A stretch of DNA of 64,000 nt, taken from positions 1 through 64,000 of the forward strand of contig CAWDDB010000009.1 of the NCBI GenBank assembly GCA_963800975.1. Direction: 5' to 3'. Numbering within the stretch: position 1 is the stretch's first letter; each line of letters begins with the position of its first letter. This DNA is from JALYGY01 sp963800975. GTDB taxonomy: Bacteria; Actinomycetota; Rubrobacteria; Rubrobacterales; Rubrobacteraceae. This document shows, piece by piece, positions 8,981-17,619 of this stretch. The notes under the pieces are model-generated. The model was not told the origin of the DNA. It saw nothing but the letters and a program-made list of their open reading frames with translations, and did not search any database. The position numbers were made by a program, and so were the translations under genes.

Positions 8981-9096
8981 GAGAGAAGCGTGAGACGGTA
9001 CCGTTTGTCCCGCGGCCCCGCGGCGGCAGGCGAGCTGGCGGGCACGCTGGAAGATCGCGTACGCTTCGGTAACTGCGCCAGGAAGGAGAGCAAGTT

Positions 9097-9855
9097 ATGA
9101 GCTTGGGTTCTTACGGCAGGCTGGCCACGGAAGTCTACGACATCGACAAGCCGATCGGCCACTCCTTCGGGGACGTGGAGTTCTACTCGGAGAGGCTTAG
9201 ATCCTGCGCCGGCCCGATCCTCGAACCGGCGGTCGGGACCGGTCGCGTCCTCATCCCCCTGCTGGAGGTCGGCCTCGACATCGAAGGCGTGGACGGCTCG
9301 CTCGAGATGCTGGCGGTCTGCCGCGCCCGCTGCGCGCAGCGGGGACTCGATCCGATCCTCCACGAGGGGGACATGCGCTCGCTCTCTTTGCCCGGCAGGT
9401 ACGAGGCGATCATCGTCCCTGCGGGCTCCTTCCTGCTGATCGAACGGCGGGAGGAGTCGCTGGGCGCCCTGAGACGCTTCCGCGACCACCTTGCCCCGGG
9501 GGGCCGCCTCATCGTCGACGTTGAGCTGCAGACCGACTTCCGCACCGGCGCCGTCTCGACGAGCTCGTACGAGACGCCCCGAGGCGAGACGATCACGCTG
9601 GAGCACAAGCTGGTGGAGGTGGACTTCCTTGAGCAGTACACCGTCGCGCACCTCCGCTACGAGAAATGGCGCGACGGCGAACTCTTGCAAACCGAGATGC
9701 AGCGCTTCCCGCTGCGGTGGTACGGGGTCGAGGAGTTCGGGTTGGTGCTGCGGAGTGTCGGCTTCTCGGACGTGGCCGTCTCAGCGGGCTACGAGCACGG
9801 GAGGCGCCCGTCCCGAGCTGACCAGATCTTCACCTTCGAGGCCCGCCGTGCGTAG
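9097..9855 (+). CDS. Class I SAM-dependent methyltransferase
   Basis: 252 residues, ATG behind AGGAAGGAG. Motif I is ILEPAVGTGRVLIPLLE (about residues 40-56), followed by the acidic strand-2 end IEGVDGSLEML, the EGDMRSLSLPGRYEAIIVP block, and the LAPGGRLIVDVE loop. The C-terminal half has the antiparallel strands usual in small-molecule methyltransferases (FPLRWYGVEEFGLVLRSVGF). It is cytosolic with an unknown substrate. It stands alone, upstream of the methylase fragment on the other strand. Confidence 0.85.
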   Translation: MSLGSYGRLATEVYDIDKPIGHSFGDVEFYSERLRSCAGPILEPAVGTGRVLIPLLEVGLDIEGVDGSLEMLAVCRARCAQRGLDPILHEGDMRSLSLPGRYEAIIVPAGSFLLIERREESLGALRRFRDHLAPGGRLIVDVELQTDFRTGAVSTSSYETPRGETITLEHKLVEVDFLEQYTVAHLRYEKWRDGELLQTEMQRFPLRWYGVEEFGLVLRSVGFSDVAVSAGYEHGRRPSRADQIFTFEARRA

Positions 9856-9958
9856 CCTCAGGGGACGCTAAGCGCGACCAGACACAAGGTCGTGGGAGAC
9901 CCACTCCGCGACCACGAGAAGCCGTGGCCGTGCGATGGTTTCCCGGGAGCAGGCTCGG

Positions 9959-10362
9959 CTACGGTTTGGGCTGACCAATGCCGAGATCATGGATCCCGCA
10001 CAGCACGCTGCCCCTGTCGGCCGCCCTTATCCTGCGCGCCGCCAACTCTGCGTACTCCCTCTCCAGCTCAGCTCCCACGAAGAAGCGCCCAAGCTCCTTG
10101 GCCGCTACCCCCGTGGTCCCAGAGCCGCAGAACGGGTCGAAGACGAGAGCCCCTCCCGCCTCGAGGCCAGCAGCGCGCGACGCACGAGACGCAGGGGCTT
10201 CTGGGTGGGGTGGCGACCGTGTCGCTTCTCGCGCCCTGGTACGGTCGGGATGCGCCACACCGAGGAGAGCTCCGTCACGGGATCGGTGCCGTTGAGGACA
10301 TCGTAGTTGAAGGTATGCCCCCTTCCTCTGGAGGCCCAGATCAGGATCTCATGGGCGTGGGC
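9959..10362 (-). pseudogene. C-terminal fragment of a beta-class DNA methyltransferase
   Basis: The minus strand starts abruptly at 10362 with AHAHEILIWASRGRGHTFNY, then SSVWRIPTVPGREKRHGRHP, a one-base shift near 10150 in a G run, then FDPFCGSGTTGVAAKELGRF and a short tail. It is a close paralogue of the C-terminal 40% of the intact enzyme at 22.3-23.1 kb. The DPPY catalytic half is missing; the break falls exactly at the palindrome that opens repeat copy 2. It cannot methylate DNA on its own. Confidence 0.8.
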
Positions 10363-10453
10363 CCACGCAAGCTAGGACAACGCCTGCGCTGAGCTTCCGA
10401 GCGGTGACCACACCGACGGCGAGGTAGAGATGGACGTGGTGCATTAGCCACGC
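10351..10453 (+). repeat. Dispersed repeat, copy 2
   Basis: Begins with the perfect 14-bp palindrome GCGTGGGCCCACGC (10355-10368), continues AAGCTAGGACAACGCC, then GCTTCCGAGCGGTGACCACA, and ends GCATTAGCCACGC. It shares the same methylase-derived left junction as copy 1. Confidence 0.65.
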
Positions 10454-10854
10454 TGGGGAGGAGTAGTTCGCGAGGAGGCGAGGGCGCATTGTAAGCGTCG
10501 CGCCATTGACCCACCGAAAGATTTGGGCCTAGTGGAGTCTGCCGGTTAGCGGATGCGTTCAAACGAGGAGCAACTGCCGCTCCTATCCCGGGAAAGGACG
10601 AAGGCAGCGACAGGACTCAACCTCCCCGAACGGCCGCGAGCCTCCCCCATTACCCTGTGGTCCTTCGCCATCTCGCGGGTGGCGCGCCTTGCTACGGACG
10701 CTAGCCCGGATATTTGTTGAACATGTTGACGCTTGCTCCGCCGCGGGTGACCTGCTCGTGCGAGCCATGATTATTGTTCTTGGTTGTGGGGTAGTTATCC
10801 GTCGTCGTAGTGCATTGGCGTGGCGGCACCCGTCGAGGCGAAGGGGGCTCACGA
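10454..10854. other. Intergenic, no gene seen
   Basis: About 400 bases between repeat copy 2 and the BCCT gene. Short frames exist on both strands, but none has credible composition or a ribosome site. The last 150 bases are less GC-rich and probably hold the transporter promoter; I could not find a consensus pair. Confidence 0.4.
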
Positions 10855-12606
10855 GTGGCAGATAGGGAAGATTCGCAAGCAGGCAAGGCCGCAGGCAAGG
10901 ACGAAGATGGGTCGGAAACCCAGCCAGAGACGGGGGCGACTCAGCGATTAGGGATCGTGTTCTGGGTCACGGTCGCCATCTCGGCGGCCTTCGTTTTGTG
11001 GGGCGTGCTCTTCACGGAGAACTTCACCGGCACGCTCGCTACGGTCGTGGGCTGGATCACAGAGGGCCTCGGTTGGCTTTACATGCTCATAACCACCTTC
11101 TTCCTAGCCTTCGTCGTCTACCTGGCCTTTTCCCGCTACGGCAAGATCAAGCTCGGCCAGCCGGACGACAAGCCCGAGTTCGGCAACTTCGCGTGGTTCG
11201 CCATGCTCTTCCAGGCGGGGATGGGGATCGGCCTGGTCTTCTGGGGGGTCGCCGAGCCCCTCACGCACTACAACACCCCGCCCCTCGGTCTGGCGGAGGC
11301 TCGCACGCCGGAGGCCGCCACCCTAGCCTTGCAGACCGCGTTCTTCCACTGGTGCCTGCATCCGTGGGCCATGTACGCCACCATCGGGGTAGCCGTAGCT
11401 TACTTCACCTACCGCCGGGGCATGGCCAACCTGCAGATCAGCACGGTCTTCCGTCCCCTGATCGGCGACCGCGTCGATGGTCCCGCAGGGAAGGCGATCG
11501 ACATCCTGGCGATCCTGGCCACGCTGTTCGGCGTCGCCGTCTCGCTGGGGCTGGGCACCCTCCAGATCGCCGCGGGCCTGAGCAAGGTCTTCGGCCTCCC
11601 TAACGGGATCGGCCTGATGCTCATCGTCATCGCCGTCACCGCGATCGCCTACATGCTCTCGGCGTCGACGCCCATAGACAAGGGAGTCAACTACCTGAGC
11701 CAGGCGAGCATGTACCTGGCCTTCGTCCTGCTCGTCTACTTCCTCGTCGTCGGGCCGACGATCCTGCAGCTCAACACCTTCACGCAGGAGCTGGGCGTCT
11801 ACCTGGCCAACATCGTCCCCCAGAGCCTCGGGATGAGCGCCTTCGACCCGGGGGAGGCTGAGTGGCTCGGCAGCTGGACAATCTTCTTCTGGGCGACGTG
11901 GATCGCCTGGGCCCCGTACGTGGGCGCCTTCATCGCCCGCATCTCAAGAGGGCGCACCATCCGGGAGTTCATCGTCGGGGTGCTGGTCGGCCCGAGCCTC
12001 TTTTCCATGATCTGGTTCTCCGTTTTCGGGGCGGCTGGCATCCGGCTCGACAACCAGACCAACGGCAACCTTGGCGAGGCCGTCGCTAACGACGGCGCTG
12101 CAATCGCGCTGTTCGAGTTCCTCGGCGCCTACCCGCTCGCCCTGCTCACGTCGCTCGTGGCGCTCTTCCTGGTCTTCATCTTCTTCGTCGCGGGGGCTGA
12201 CGCGGGGACCATCGTGCTGGGCAGTATGTCCGCCGGCGGCGTCCTGAACCCGAACACGAGGATCAAGCTCACCTGGGGCGTGATAATGGCGGCGCTCGCT
12301 GCGGCCCTGCTCTTAGCCGGGGGCGGCGGGCCCGACGCGCTCAGCGGGCTCACGAACGGGGCAATCCTGGCCGCGACGCCGTTCGGGATACTCATGGTTC
12401 CCATGTGCTACGGCCTCTACAAGACGCTCCGGACGGACTACCGCGAAGAGCGGAAGGAGCTGCAACAGGCGATGGCATACGACCGCGAGATGGAGCTGGA
12501 GCAGATGAGGGAGATCATGGCCGGTCCGCCGCGTCGCCGCCTGCGCCGGGTTTCCCCCGCGCCCACGAAGCGGCCGCCGGCGCAGAACCCGAACGGGAAG
12601 GAGTAA
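10855..12606 (+). CDS. BCCT-family osmolyte transporter
   Basis: 583 residues from a GTG with GAAGGGGG seven bases upstream; an upstream ATG at 10810 would add a basic tail with no ribosome site. Twelve membrane spans are expected. Family hallmarks are visible: FQAGMGIGLVFWGVAEPLTH (Gly-rich TM3 region), the Trp-rich IFFWATWIAWAPYVGAFIAR (substrate and sodium site, TM8) and ISRGRTIREFIVG. A 60-residue charged C-terminal tail (RREERKELQQ-like, then Pro/Arg-rich) could sense osmotic state as in BetP. Probable role: sodium-driven uptake of glycine betaine, choline or carnitine under salt or desiccation stress. The exact substrate is not determined. Confidence 0.92.
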   Translation: MADREDSQAGKAAGKDEDGSETQPETGATQRLGIVFWVTVAISAAFVLWGVLFTENFTGTLATVVGWITEGLGWLYMLITTFFLAFVVYLAFSRYGKIKLGQPDDKPEFGNFAWFAMLFQAGMGIGLVFWGVAEPLTHYNTPPLGLAEARTPEAATLALQTAFFHWCLHPWAMYATIGVAVAYFTYRRGMANLQISTVFRPLIGDRVDGPAGKAIDILAILATLFGVAVSLGLGTLQIAAGLSKVFGLPNGIGLMLIVIAVTAIAYMLSASTPIDKGVNYLSQASMYLAFVLLVYFLVVGPTILQLNTFTQELGVYLANIVPQSLGMSAFDPGEAEWLGSWTIFFWATWIAWAPYVGAFIARISRGRTIREFIVGVLVGPSLFSMIWFSVFGAAGIRLDNQTNGNLGEAVANDGAAIALFEFLGAYPLALLTSLVALFLVFIFFVAGADAGTIVLGSMSAGGVLNPNTRIKLTWGVIMAALAAALLLAGGGGPDALSGLTNGAILAATPFGILMVPMCYGLYKTLRTDYREERKELQQAMAYDREMELEQMREIMAGPPRRRLRRVSPAPTKRPPAQNPNGKE

Positions 12607-12866
12607 GCGGCGTCGGGTTAATCCAGAGCCTCAACGCCCCACCAGGCGATCGCGGAACAGCTGCAAGAATGTGGGATGTAGCACCTCAGCTAGCGGATAG
12701 GTCGGGCCGCTCGTAATGGGGAGCACCACGTCCAAGCACAGGAGCTGTTTCCTTGCTGGGTCGTCCGAAACCCAACAGGAGGATGACCGACGGGGTCGAA
12801 CTCTCGATCTTCGGAACACAACCCTGCGAGCTACCTGGACCGCTCCATCCCACGTCGTGAGTGATT
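12607..12866. other. Intergenic, no gene seen
   Basis: 260 bases following the transporter, ahead of repeat copy 3. No coding frame is supported and no convincing terminator hairpin was found. Confidence 0.4.
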
Positions 12867-12970
12867 GGGGTCCACGCAAGCTAGGACAACGTCTATGCTG
12901 AGCTTCCGCACCCTCTTGTCAATTGAGGGGGAGCGCGCGGAGCTTGACGTTGCGCTCTAGCCACGCAGCT
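12867..12970 (+). repeat. Dispersed repeat, copy 3
   Basis: Carries CCACGCAAGCTAGGACAACG, then TGCTGAGCTTCCGC, a small hairpin (ACCCTC, loop, GAGGGG), then GCTTGACGTTGCGCTCTAGC and CACGCAG. This is the best-preserved right half of the family. Confidence 0.65.
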
Positions 12971-12974
12971 AGGA

Positions 12975-13634
12975 TTACAGGTCGAGAACCTGTTGCATCG
13001 TCCGTACTGTCTGCTCGACGGCGCGGATCGATCCAACGGTGTCCCATTCGATCTCCAGGCTATGATCTGCGCCCTGTATCACCAGGCTCTCGCCCCCCGA
13101 CGCGAGCCGCACCTCTTCGAGATACGCAGGGTCGTAGTGGCTGTCCGCGGTGCCGATCACGATTAGCGAGTCGCCACTGGCTCGCCTCATTTGTGCCCGT
13201 AACCGGCCGTTGCGCAGCAGGGGCGTGAGCCAGACGCACCGCGCCCGCGACAACCTTGCGTCCTCCATCAGCAAATAGCCCATCGCCAGCGTGCCGAGCG
13301 ACTTGCCGACGAGCGTGACCCGGGTGTAGGGGCGCTGCCCCAAGCCAGCCCCCCACGCCGCCCCGACATCGTCGAAGAACCAGCGGTCCCTCTCCGGGTC
13401 CCGCGGCATCCGGAAGTCCTCCCGCCCGCGGTAGTCGTACTCGACCACGAGCGCGTCCGCGCCGCGCTCCAGCAGTAGGCGTCGCGGATAGTACAGGACC
13501 GGCATATGTGCCGTGTAGCCGAGCCCCGGAAAGACGACGGCGAGGTGATCGGTCTCAGAATCTTGGGTGAAGAACGTGTTCGGGACGGCTTGGCCGCGGT
13601 GGCCGCGGATGTCTAGCGTCGACGACGAGTACAT
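12975..13634 (-). CDS. Alpha/beta hydrolase
   Basis: 219 residues with an alpha/beta-hydrolase layout. LAVVFPGLGYTAHMPVLYYP is the strand plus oxyanion region, VVEYDYRGREDF the next strand, and VTLVGKSLGTLAMGYLL the nucleophile elbow (G-K-S-L-G, Ser as nucleophile). IVIGTADSHYDPAYLEEV would supply the acid and GADHSLEIEWD the catalytic His. No signal peptide, so cytosolic. The substrate is unknown. It sits between two repeat copies. Confidence 0.75.
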   Translation of the reverse strand: MYSSSTLDIRGHRGQAVPNTFFTQDSETDHLAVVFPGLGYTAHMPVLYYPRRLLLERGADALVVEYDYRGREDFRMPRDPERDRWFFDDVGAAWGAGLGQRPYTRVTLVGKSLGTLAMGYLLMEDARLSRARCVWLTPLLRNGRLRAQMRRASGDSLIVIGTADSHYDPAYLEEVRLASGGESLVIQGADHSLEIEWDTVGSIRAVEQTVRTMQQVLDL

Positions 13635-13790
13635 TTCGCTGGCTCCTTACCTGGTTGGCGGCGCCCAATCCGTCCCCGGAACATCTTACTTCAGCACAGG
13701 GGTCCCGCGCCCACCCGTAGAACCGGGCGAGACGCCCTACCGCCGGCGGCTCACCAACGTCGCGCGGGAGGCGCCAGGCGGGAGCGGATC

Positions 13791-13905
13791 CTACCGCCTT
13801 CGGGTGGGCCCACGCAAGCTAGGAAAACGTCTAGCCTGGCGTTCCGGGCGGCGATCGAAGCAAAGCGTGGGGCCGATCTGCGCGTAGCGCTGTAACTGCG
13901 CGGGG
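13791..13905 (+). repeat. Dispersed repeat, copy 4
   Basis: CTACCGCCTTCGGGTGGGCC leads into CACGCAAGCTAGGAAAACGT, then GCGTTCCGGGCGGCGATCGA, and a diverged end GCGCTGTAACTGCGCGG. It lies between the hydrolase and kinase genes. Confidence 0.6.
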
Positions 13906-13938
13906 CCCGTTTCCGGCTAGGGTATACGGTCGGGGGAC

Positions 13939-15855
13939 TTAGGCGACCCTTTGCCCGGAGAGCTGATGGTCGAGCTTCCACTCTCCGCCCTCCTTCACCA
14001 ACATCCAGACGATGTGGAACCGGGCGGTCTCGGTCTTGTTTATGGAGCTAAAGTCCACAGTGGCCGTGGCCGTGTTCCCACTCACCTCGTTCACCTCCAA
14101 GGAGTCGATGGCCGTGCTTTGTATCCGGGAAGATTCTTCACCGGCGATCCAGCTTGCTTCATCCAGTTGGCTCCTCAGGGTAGGCCCGAAGTAGGAGTAG
14201 GCTTCTTCGAAGTTCCCCGCCCCTATGGCTTCGTAGTGACCTCGCACCGCGGCCGCCACCGCGGCTTCCTCGCCCGAGACCTCACCCGGAGGAACGCTGT
14301 TGGCGGTTACGGTACTGCTGGCATTTTGCGTCCCACCGGTGCCTTCCGCTGGTGGCCCGACGCTGACCGTCAGGTACACGTAAGAACCCGGGGCAAGCGT
14401 GGTCCCCGGCGGGGAGTCCTGCTTCATGATCACGCCCGCGGGCACGGTGTCGCTGGTCGCCTCCTCAACGCCGCCGAGGAGGTAACCCGCTTCCTCCAGC
14501 TTGCTCTCCGCCTCGGAGTAGGGGAGGCCCGTCAAGTCCGGGACTTTCGCAACCTGCTGGCTCGCGCCGACCGTGAGGAGGACCTTCGAGCCCCGCTTCG
14601 CCTCCTCGCCGCCCGGAACCGATTGCCTGAGCACCTTGCCCTTGTCCTCTGCAGGGCTCTCCCGACGTTGCACCCCAACCTTGAAACCGGCCTCGGTGAG
14701 GCGCTGGCGTGCTGCTTGCTCGGTCATGCCCTTGACGGCGGGGACCCGAGCCGTCTCCGAGGCCGAGGGCGTGGGCTTGGCGTTCTGGGACGCTTCCGTG
14801 GGCAAGCGTTCCATCAGGGCGCGAAGGATGCTGCCCCCGCCGCTATCCCGCCACAAGCCCCAACCCACAACGGCCACCAGGGCGAGGAGCACGGCGAGGA
14901 CGGTCAAGGTCGGGAGAATCCTCCTCCGCCGGGACACAGGCTGGGTGTACGAGGGAGGGGGGAGGCGGGGGCCTTCGGGACGCCCAGGACGGTTTCGGTG
15001 GTCGCCTCGTCTAGGGCCGAGCCGAGCCGAGGGCAATCCGTCGCGTACCCGCCTGAGCTCTTGGACGACCTCGTCCGCGCTCCCGTAACGGTCCTCGGGG
15101 TTCGTCGCCAGGAGCCTCATGGTGATACGGTCCAGGTCCTCCGGAACCTCCGGATTGACCTCCTTCGGACGACGCGGCGGGGCGAGCGCGTGCCGGATGG
15201 GCACATCAGCCGGGGTTTCGACCTCGAAGGGCACCCTCCCGGTGAGCATCTCGTAGAGGACGACGCCCAACGAGTAGAGGTCGCTGGCCGGTCCCACCTG
15301 TTCGCCCGCCGCCTGCTCGGGGGACATGTACTTGGCGCTGCCGAGGATGTCCCCGGTGTGGGAGATCGTGGTCGCGTCGGCGGCCCGCGCTATGCCGAAG
15401 TCCGCCACCATCACGTGGCCCGAATCGGCGAGGAGGATGTTGCGAGGTTTGATGTCCCTGTGCACGACGCCGCGCGCGTGCGCGGATTTCAGGGCCTCGG
15501 CGACCTGGAGCGCCACCTCCGCCGCCGCTTGGGGTCGCAGCGCACCCGTGTCCATGATCCGGTCCTTGAGGGTGCCGCCGGGTAGGTACTCCATGGTTAT
15601 GTAGTACGCCCCGTCCTCTGTCTCGCCCCGGTCGAAGATGGGGACGATGTACGGGCTGCTTAGGGCCGCGGCACTCTTGGCCTCGCGCTTGAAGCGTTCG
15701 ACGAACTCCTCGTTCTCGGCGTAGCGGTCCTTCAACAACTTGAGGGCCACTTCCCGGCCGAGGACCTCGTCGCGAGCCAGGTAGACATCCGCCATGCCTC
15801 CGCTGCCAACGAGAGCGCGCAACTCGTAGCGCCGGTCGACGAGGTTTCGCCCCAT
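13939..15855 (-). CDS. pknB: PASTA-domain Ser/Thr protein kinase (PknB/StkP type)
   Basis: 638 residues from ATG 15855 (an upstream frame would add 13 unlikely residues). Kinase domain at about 8-265: glycine loop LVGSGGMADVYLA, VALKLLK lysine, HRDIKPRN catalytic loop, DFG, and the activation segment with GSAKYMSPEQ. A proline/arginine linker is followed by one membrane span (LTVLAVLLALVAVVGWGLW, about 315-335). Two extracellular PASTA repeats follow (VPAVKGMTEQAARQRL; VPDLTGLPYSEAESKL). The last 110 residues form a separate NTF2/SnoaL-like domain (VRGHYEAIGAGNFEEAYSYF). PASTA kinases sense muropeptides and control division; the C-terminal domain is an added extracellular module. No partner phosphatase is in view. 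Confidence 0.92.
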   Translation of the reverse strand: MGRNLVDRRYELRALVGSGGMADVYLARDEVLGREVALKLLKDRYAENEEFVERFKREAKSAAALSSPYIVPIFDRGETEDGAYYITMEYLPGGTLKDRIMDTGALRPQAAAEVALQVAEALKSAHARGVVHRDIKPRNILLADSGHVMVADFGIARAADATTISHTGDILGSAKYMSPEQAAGEQVGPASDLYSLGVVLYEMLTGRVPFEVETPADVPIRHALAPPRRPKEVNPEVPEDLDRITMRLLATNPEDRYGSADEVVQELRRVRDGLPSARLGPRRGDHRNRPGRPEGPRLPPPSYTQPVSRRRRILPTLTVLAVLLALVAVVGWGLWRDSGGGSILRALMERLPTEASQNAKPTPSASETARVPAVKGMTEQAARQRLTEAGFKVGVQRRESPAEDKGKVLRQSVPGGEEAKRGSKVLLTVGASQQVAKVPDLTGLPYSEAESKLEEAGYLLGGVEEATSDTVPAGVIMKQDSPPGTTLAPGSYVYLTVSVGPPAEGTGGTQNASSTVTANSVPPGEVSGEEAAVAAAVRGHYEAIGAGNFEEAYSYFGPTLRSQLDEASWIAGEESSRIQSTAIDSLEVNEVSGNTATATVDFSSINKTETARFHIVWMLVKEGGEWKLDHQLSGQRVA

Positions 15856-16246
15856 AGAGCGGATTATACCCGTGAAGGGGCTTACGCCGTACAATTCGTC
15901 GGCTCACGTCATTGGCGGCGTCGGCGTGGTCGCTGGCAACTCTCCTCGCCAACTAGCACTTCGACCATACCGCGCATCATCCGTCTCCGGGTGGCCTCCC
16001 TCACCGTCAGACGCGTCGCGCCCAGATAAGGCCCCTCTACCTCATCCCGTACCTGGAGAGGGTGACAAGATCGACGGTTTCGTGTTCCCGTCCTTCGGGA
16101 AGCGCGGGTAATGCTCTATCCCCACGGCCGAAGGGGGCAATCGACAGTGGCGGATCACCCCGGCGGCCAGCCGCTCGGCGATGTTGGACACGGACGCTCC
16201 CTCGTTGGCGGGCAGCTCCGAACGCAGTCTCGGGCTGAAGCCTTTG
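15856..16246. other. Intergenic, no gene seen
   Basis: Sequence upstream of the kinase. The + frame around 16150-16335 (SLGLKPLGCETRGRGFYPL, running into repeat copy 5) has protein-like stretches but no start with a ribosome site. It may be the tail of a dead gene. Nothing else is recognisable. Confidence 0.35.
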
Positions 16247-16380
16247 GGATGTGAAACCCGTGGGCGCGGCTTCTACCCCCTTCGCCTGGGCGCAGGCCAG
16301 TTGAACAACACTGTCCCTAATGTTCCGCGCCGTGGTTGAGGCGAACGGTGAGTTGAAGCTAGAGGCAACGTGCTAGAAAC
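16247..16380 (+). repeat. Dispersed repeat, copy 5
   Basis: The most diverged copy: GTGAAACCCGTGGGCGCGGC, TTCTACCCCCTTCGCCTGGG, CGCAGGCCAGTTGAACAAC, then TGTTCCGCGCCGTGGTTGAG and GTGCTAGAAACGAGA. It shows that the family extends about 35 bases to the left of the core, as copy 6 also does. Confidence 0.5.
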
Positions 16381-16493
16381 GAGAGGTCCGTGACCGAACC
16401 GGCCGGGGTCCTACGGGGCTCCGGCCTTCTGCCACCATCCCCTCCGGGCCGGGGCCTGGCAACGTTACCTACCCGGCCCGCTTTCGTGCCCGG

Positions 16494-16685
16494 CTACTCT
16501 AGGGAGGCTCGCAGGTCGTCGATCCGCTGCTCGATCTCCCGCAGCCGGGCCGTTGCCTGCTTCTGGAGGCGCTCGCCCTCGGGGCCGCCCTGCCTCCGGG
16601 CGCGCAGCCTCACCTGCTCAAGCCGCGAGCGCTGCTGCTCCAGCTGCGCGATCAGTTCCCTGATCTCTCCTCGCCATCCAAACAT
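16494..16685 (-). CDS. 63-residue coiled-coil protein
   Basis: The product begins MFGWRGEIRELIAQLEQQRS and is almost entirely charged helix with a heptad pattern (Leu/Ile at a and d positions), ending IDDLRASLE. No membrane span or motif. GC-rich third positions and a clean ATG suggest a real gene, but the ribosome site is weak. Function unknown. It is divergent from the dodecin gene. Confidence 0.55.
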   Translation of the reverse strand: MFGWRGEIRELIAQLEQQRSRLEQVRLRARRQGGPEGERLQKQATARLREIEQRIDDLRASLE

Positions 16686-16802
16686 GCCCCGATGATACTT
16701 CGCGGAAGGCCCAACTCTTCCCTCGGCCTTCGTGTTTGGTGTCTGCTTCGTTGGGCCATATATGGGAAGAGCGGCAAGCCAGGCTAGGGGGAGGCATATC
16801 GC

Positions 16803-17012
16803 ATGAGCGTTGCGCGAGTCACCGAGTTGAGCGCCACGTCACAGACGAGCTTCGAGGACGCCATCAACGAGGCCGTAGCCCGTGCTACCAAGACGCTTAG
16901 GGGCGTGGAGGGGGCGTGGGTCAAGGACCAGAACGTCATGATCGAGGACGGCAACATCGTCGGCTACCAGGCCAACGTGGCGATCACGTTCGAGTTGGAG
17001 GATGGCTCCTAA
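16803..17012 (+). CDS. Dodecin (flavin-storage dodecamer)
   Basis: 69 residues, the family's normal length, behind AGGGGGAGG. It shows the one-domain pattern: TSQTSFEDAINEAVARATKT helix, the GVEGAWVKDQ strand with the Trp that stacks on the flavin or CoA ligand, and YQANVAITFELED as the last strand. Dodecins form a hollow 12-mer storing FMN or riboflavin and protecting against photochemistry. Monocistronic, with a terminator just downstream. Confidence 0.93.
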   Translation: MSVARVTELSATSQTSFEDAINEAVARATKTLRGVEGAWVKDQNVMIEDGNIVGYQANVAITFELEDGS

Positions 17013-17040
17013 AGAAGAGGTTTGTTGCAGTATAGGAAGC

Positions 17041-17077
17041 GGCCGGGGTTACGCTTAGGGCGAGCCCCGGCCCCTTT
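17041..17077 (+). terminator. Hairpin terminator after dodecin
   Basis: An 8-bp perfect stem GGCCGGGG / CCCCGGCC (17041-17048 and 17065-17072) followed by CCTTTCG. The tail is only weakly T-rich, but position and stem strength fit a terminator. Confidence 0.6.
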
Positions 17078-17110
17078 CGTGTCTCACAATCCCCGCCCTT
17101 CCCTCGGATG

Positions 17111-17374
17111 CTACAGGTCCCTTCCTTCGGCCCACACCCCCCTGATGCCTATAGTCTCCGCGTCGAAGAGCACCAGGTGCCCGCAGTTGCCGCACGGTAC
17201 CTTCACGACCCCGCCGCCCTCGGACAGGTCCTCGTCGTCCTTTTCCAATAGAGCCTTGACGTAGGCGGCCTCCGCGAAGCGCCACGCGTCCTGCCCGCAA
17301 CACGGGCACATGGCGATCGCCTTCGAGCGCGTCCACTCCTCCAGGGCCCGCTGCTGCGAGGGGCTAAGGGGCAC
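17111..17374 (-). CDS. Zinc-ribbon protein, third gene of a small operon
   Basis: 87 residues from GTG 17374 behind GGGAGG. Two CxxC knuckles, CPCCGQDAW at about residue 23 and CGNCGHLVLFD at about 61, would bind one zinc. An Asp/Glu-rich segment lies between them. Such short proteins often bind nucleic acid or a partner protein, but I know no characterised relative. It starts 13 bases after the stop of the preceding frameshifted gene, so the three genes at 17864-17111 form one transcript. Confidence 0.7.
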   Translation of the reverse strand: MPLSPSQQRALEEWTRSKAIAMCPCCGQDAWRFAEAAYVKALLEKDDEDLSEGGGVVKVPCGNCGHLVLFDAETIGIRGVWAEGRDL

Positions 17375-17386
17375 GAGTCGCCTCCC

Positions 17387-17619
17387 TCATCCGCCCGATT
17401 CCTCGGCGAGTTGGATGACGGCGCCCCAGGGGAAGAACAGGGGCCGCGCCGGGTGTTCGCCGTGGCCCTCCACCGCCAGGACGACGCCCCTGTCGTTGAC
17501 CTCCTCGAGATCGCCGTCCGCGTACTCCGTGCTGCTCCCCGATGCGAACACCAACTCCACCGCCAGGCCGATCCAGGCTTCCGGGACGGGCCTGCTCCAG
17601 CTTCGCTAGTCTCGTTCAC
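17387..17619 (-). pseudogene. Small protein with PEAWIG motif, one frameshift
   Basis: Starts at GTG 17619, overlapping the TGA of the upstream gene by four bases (GTGA). It reads VNETSEAGAGP, then shifts one base at a C run near 17590 and continues VPEAWIGLAVELVF, DLEEVNDRGVVLAVEG and PLFFPWGAVIQLAEE, stopping at 17387. It is a paralogue of the intact gene at 18029-18307 (IPEAWIGQEVML, YLEDVNDRGIVMLV, YFYPWSVVGWIRLAEE). The continuous homology on both sides of the shift argues for one missing C. Function unknown; the fold is probably a small beta barrel. Confidence 0.6.
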
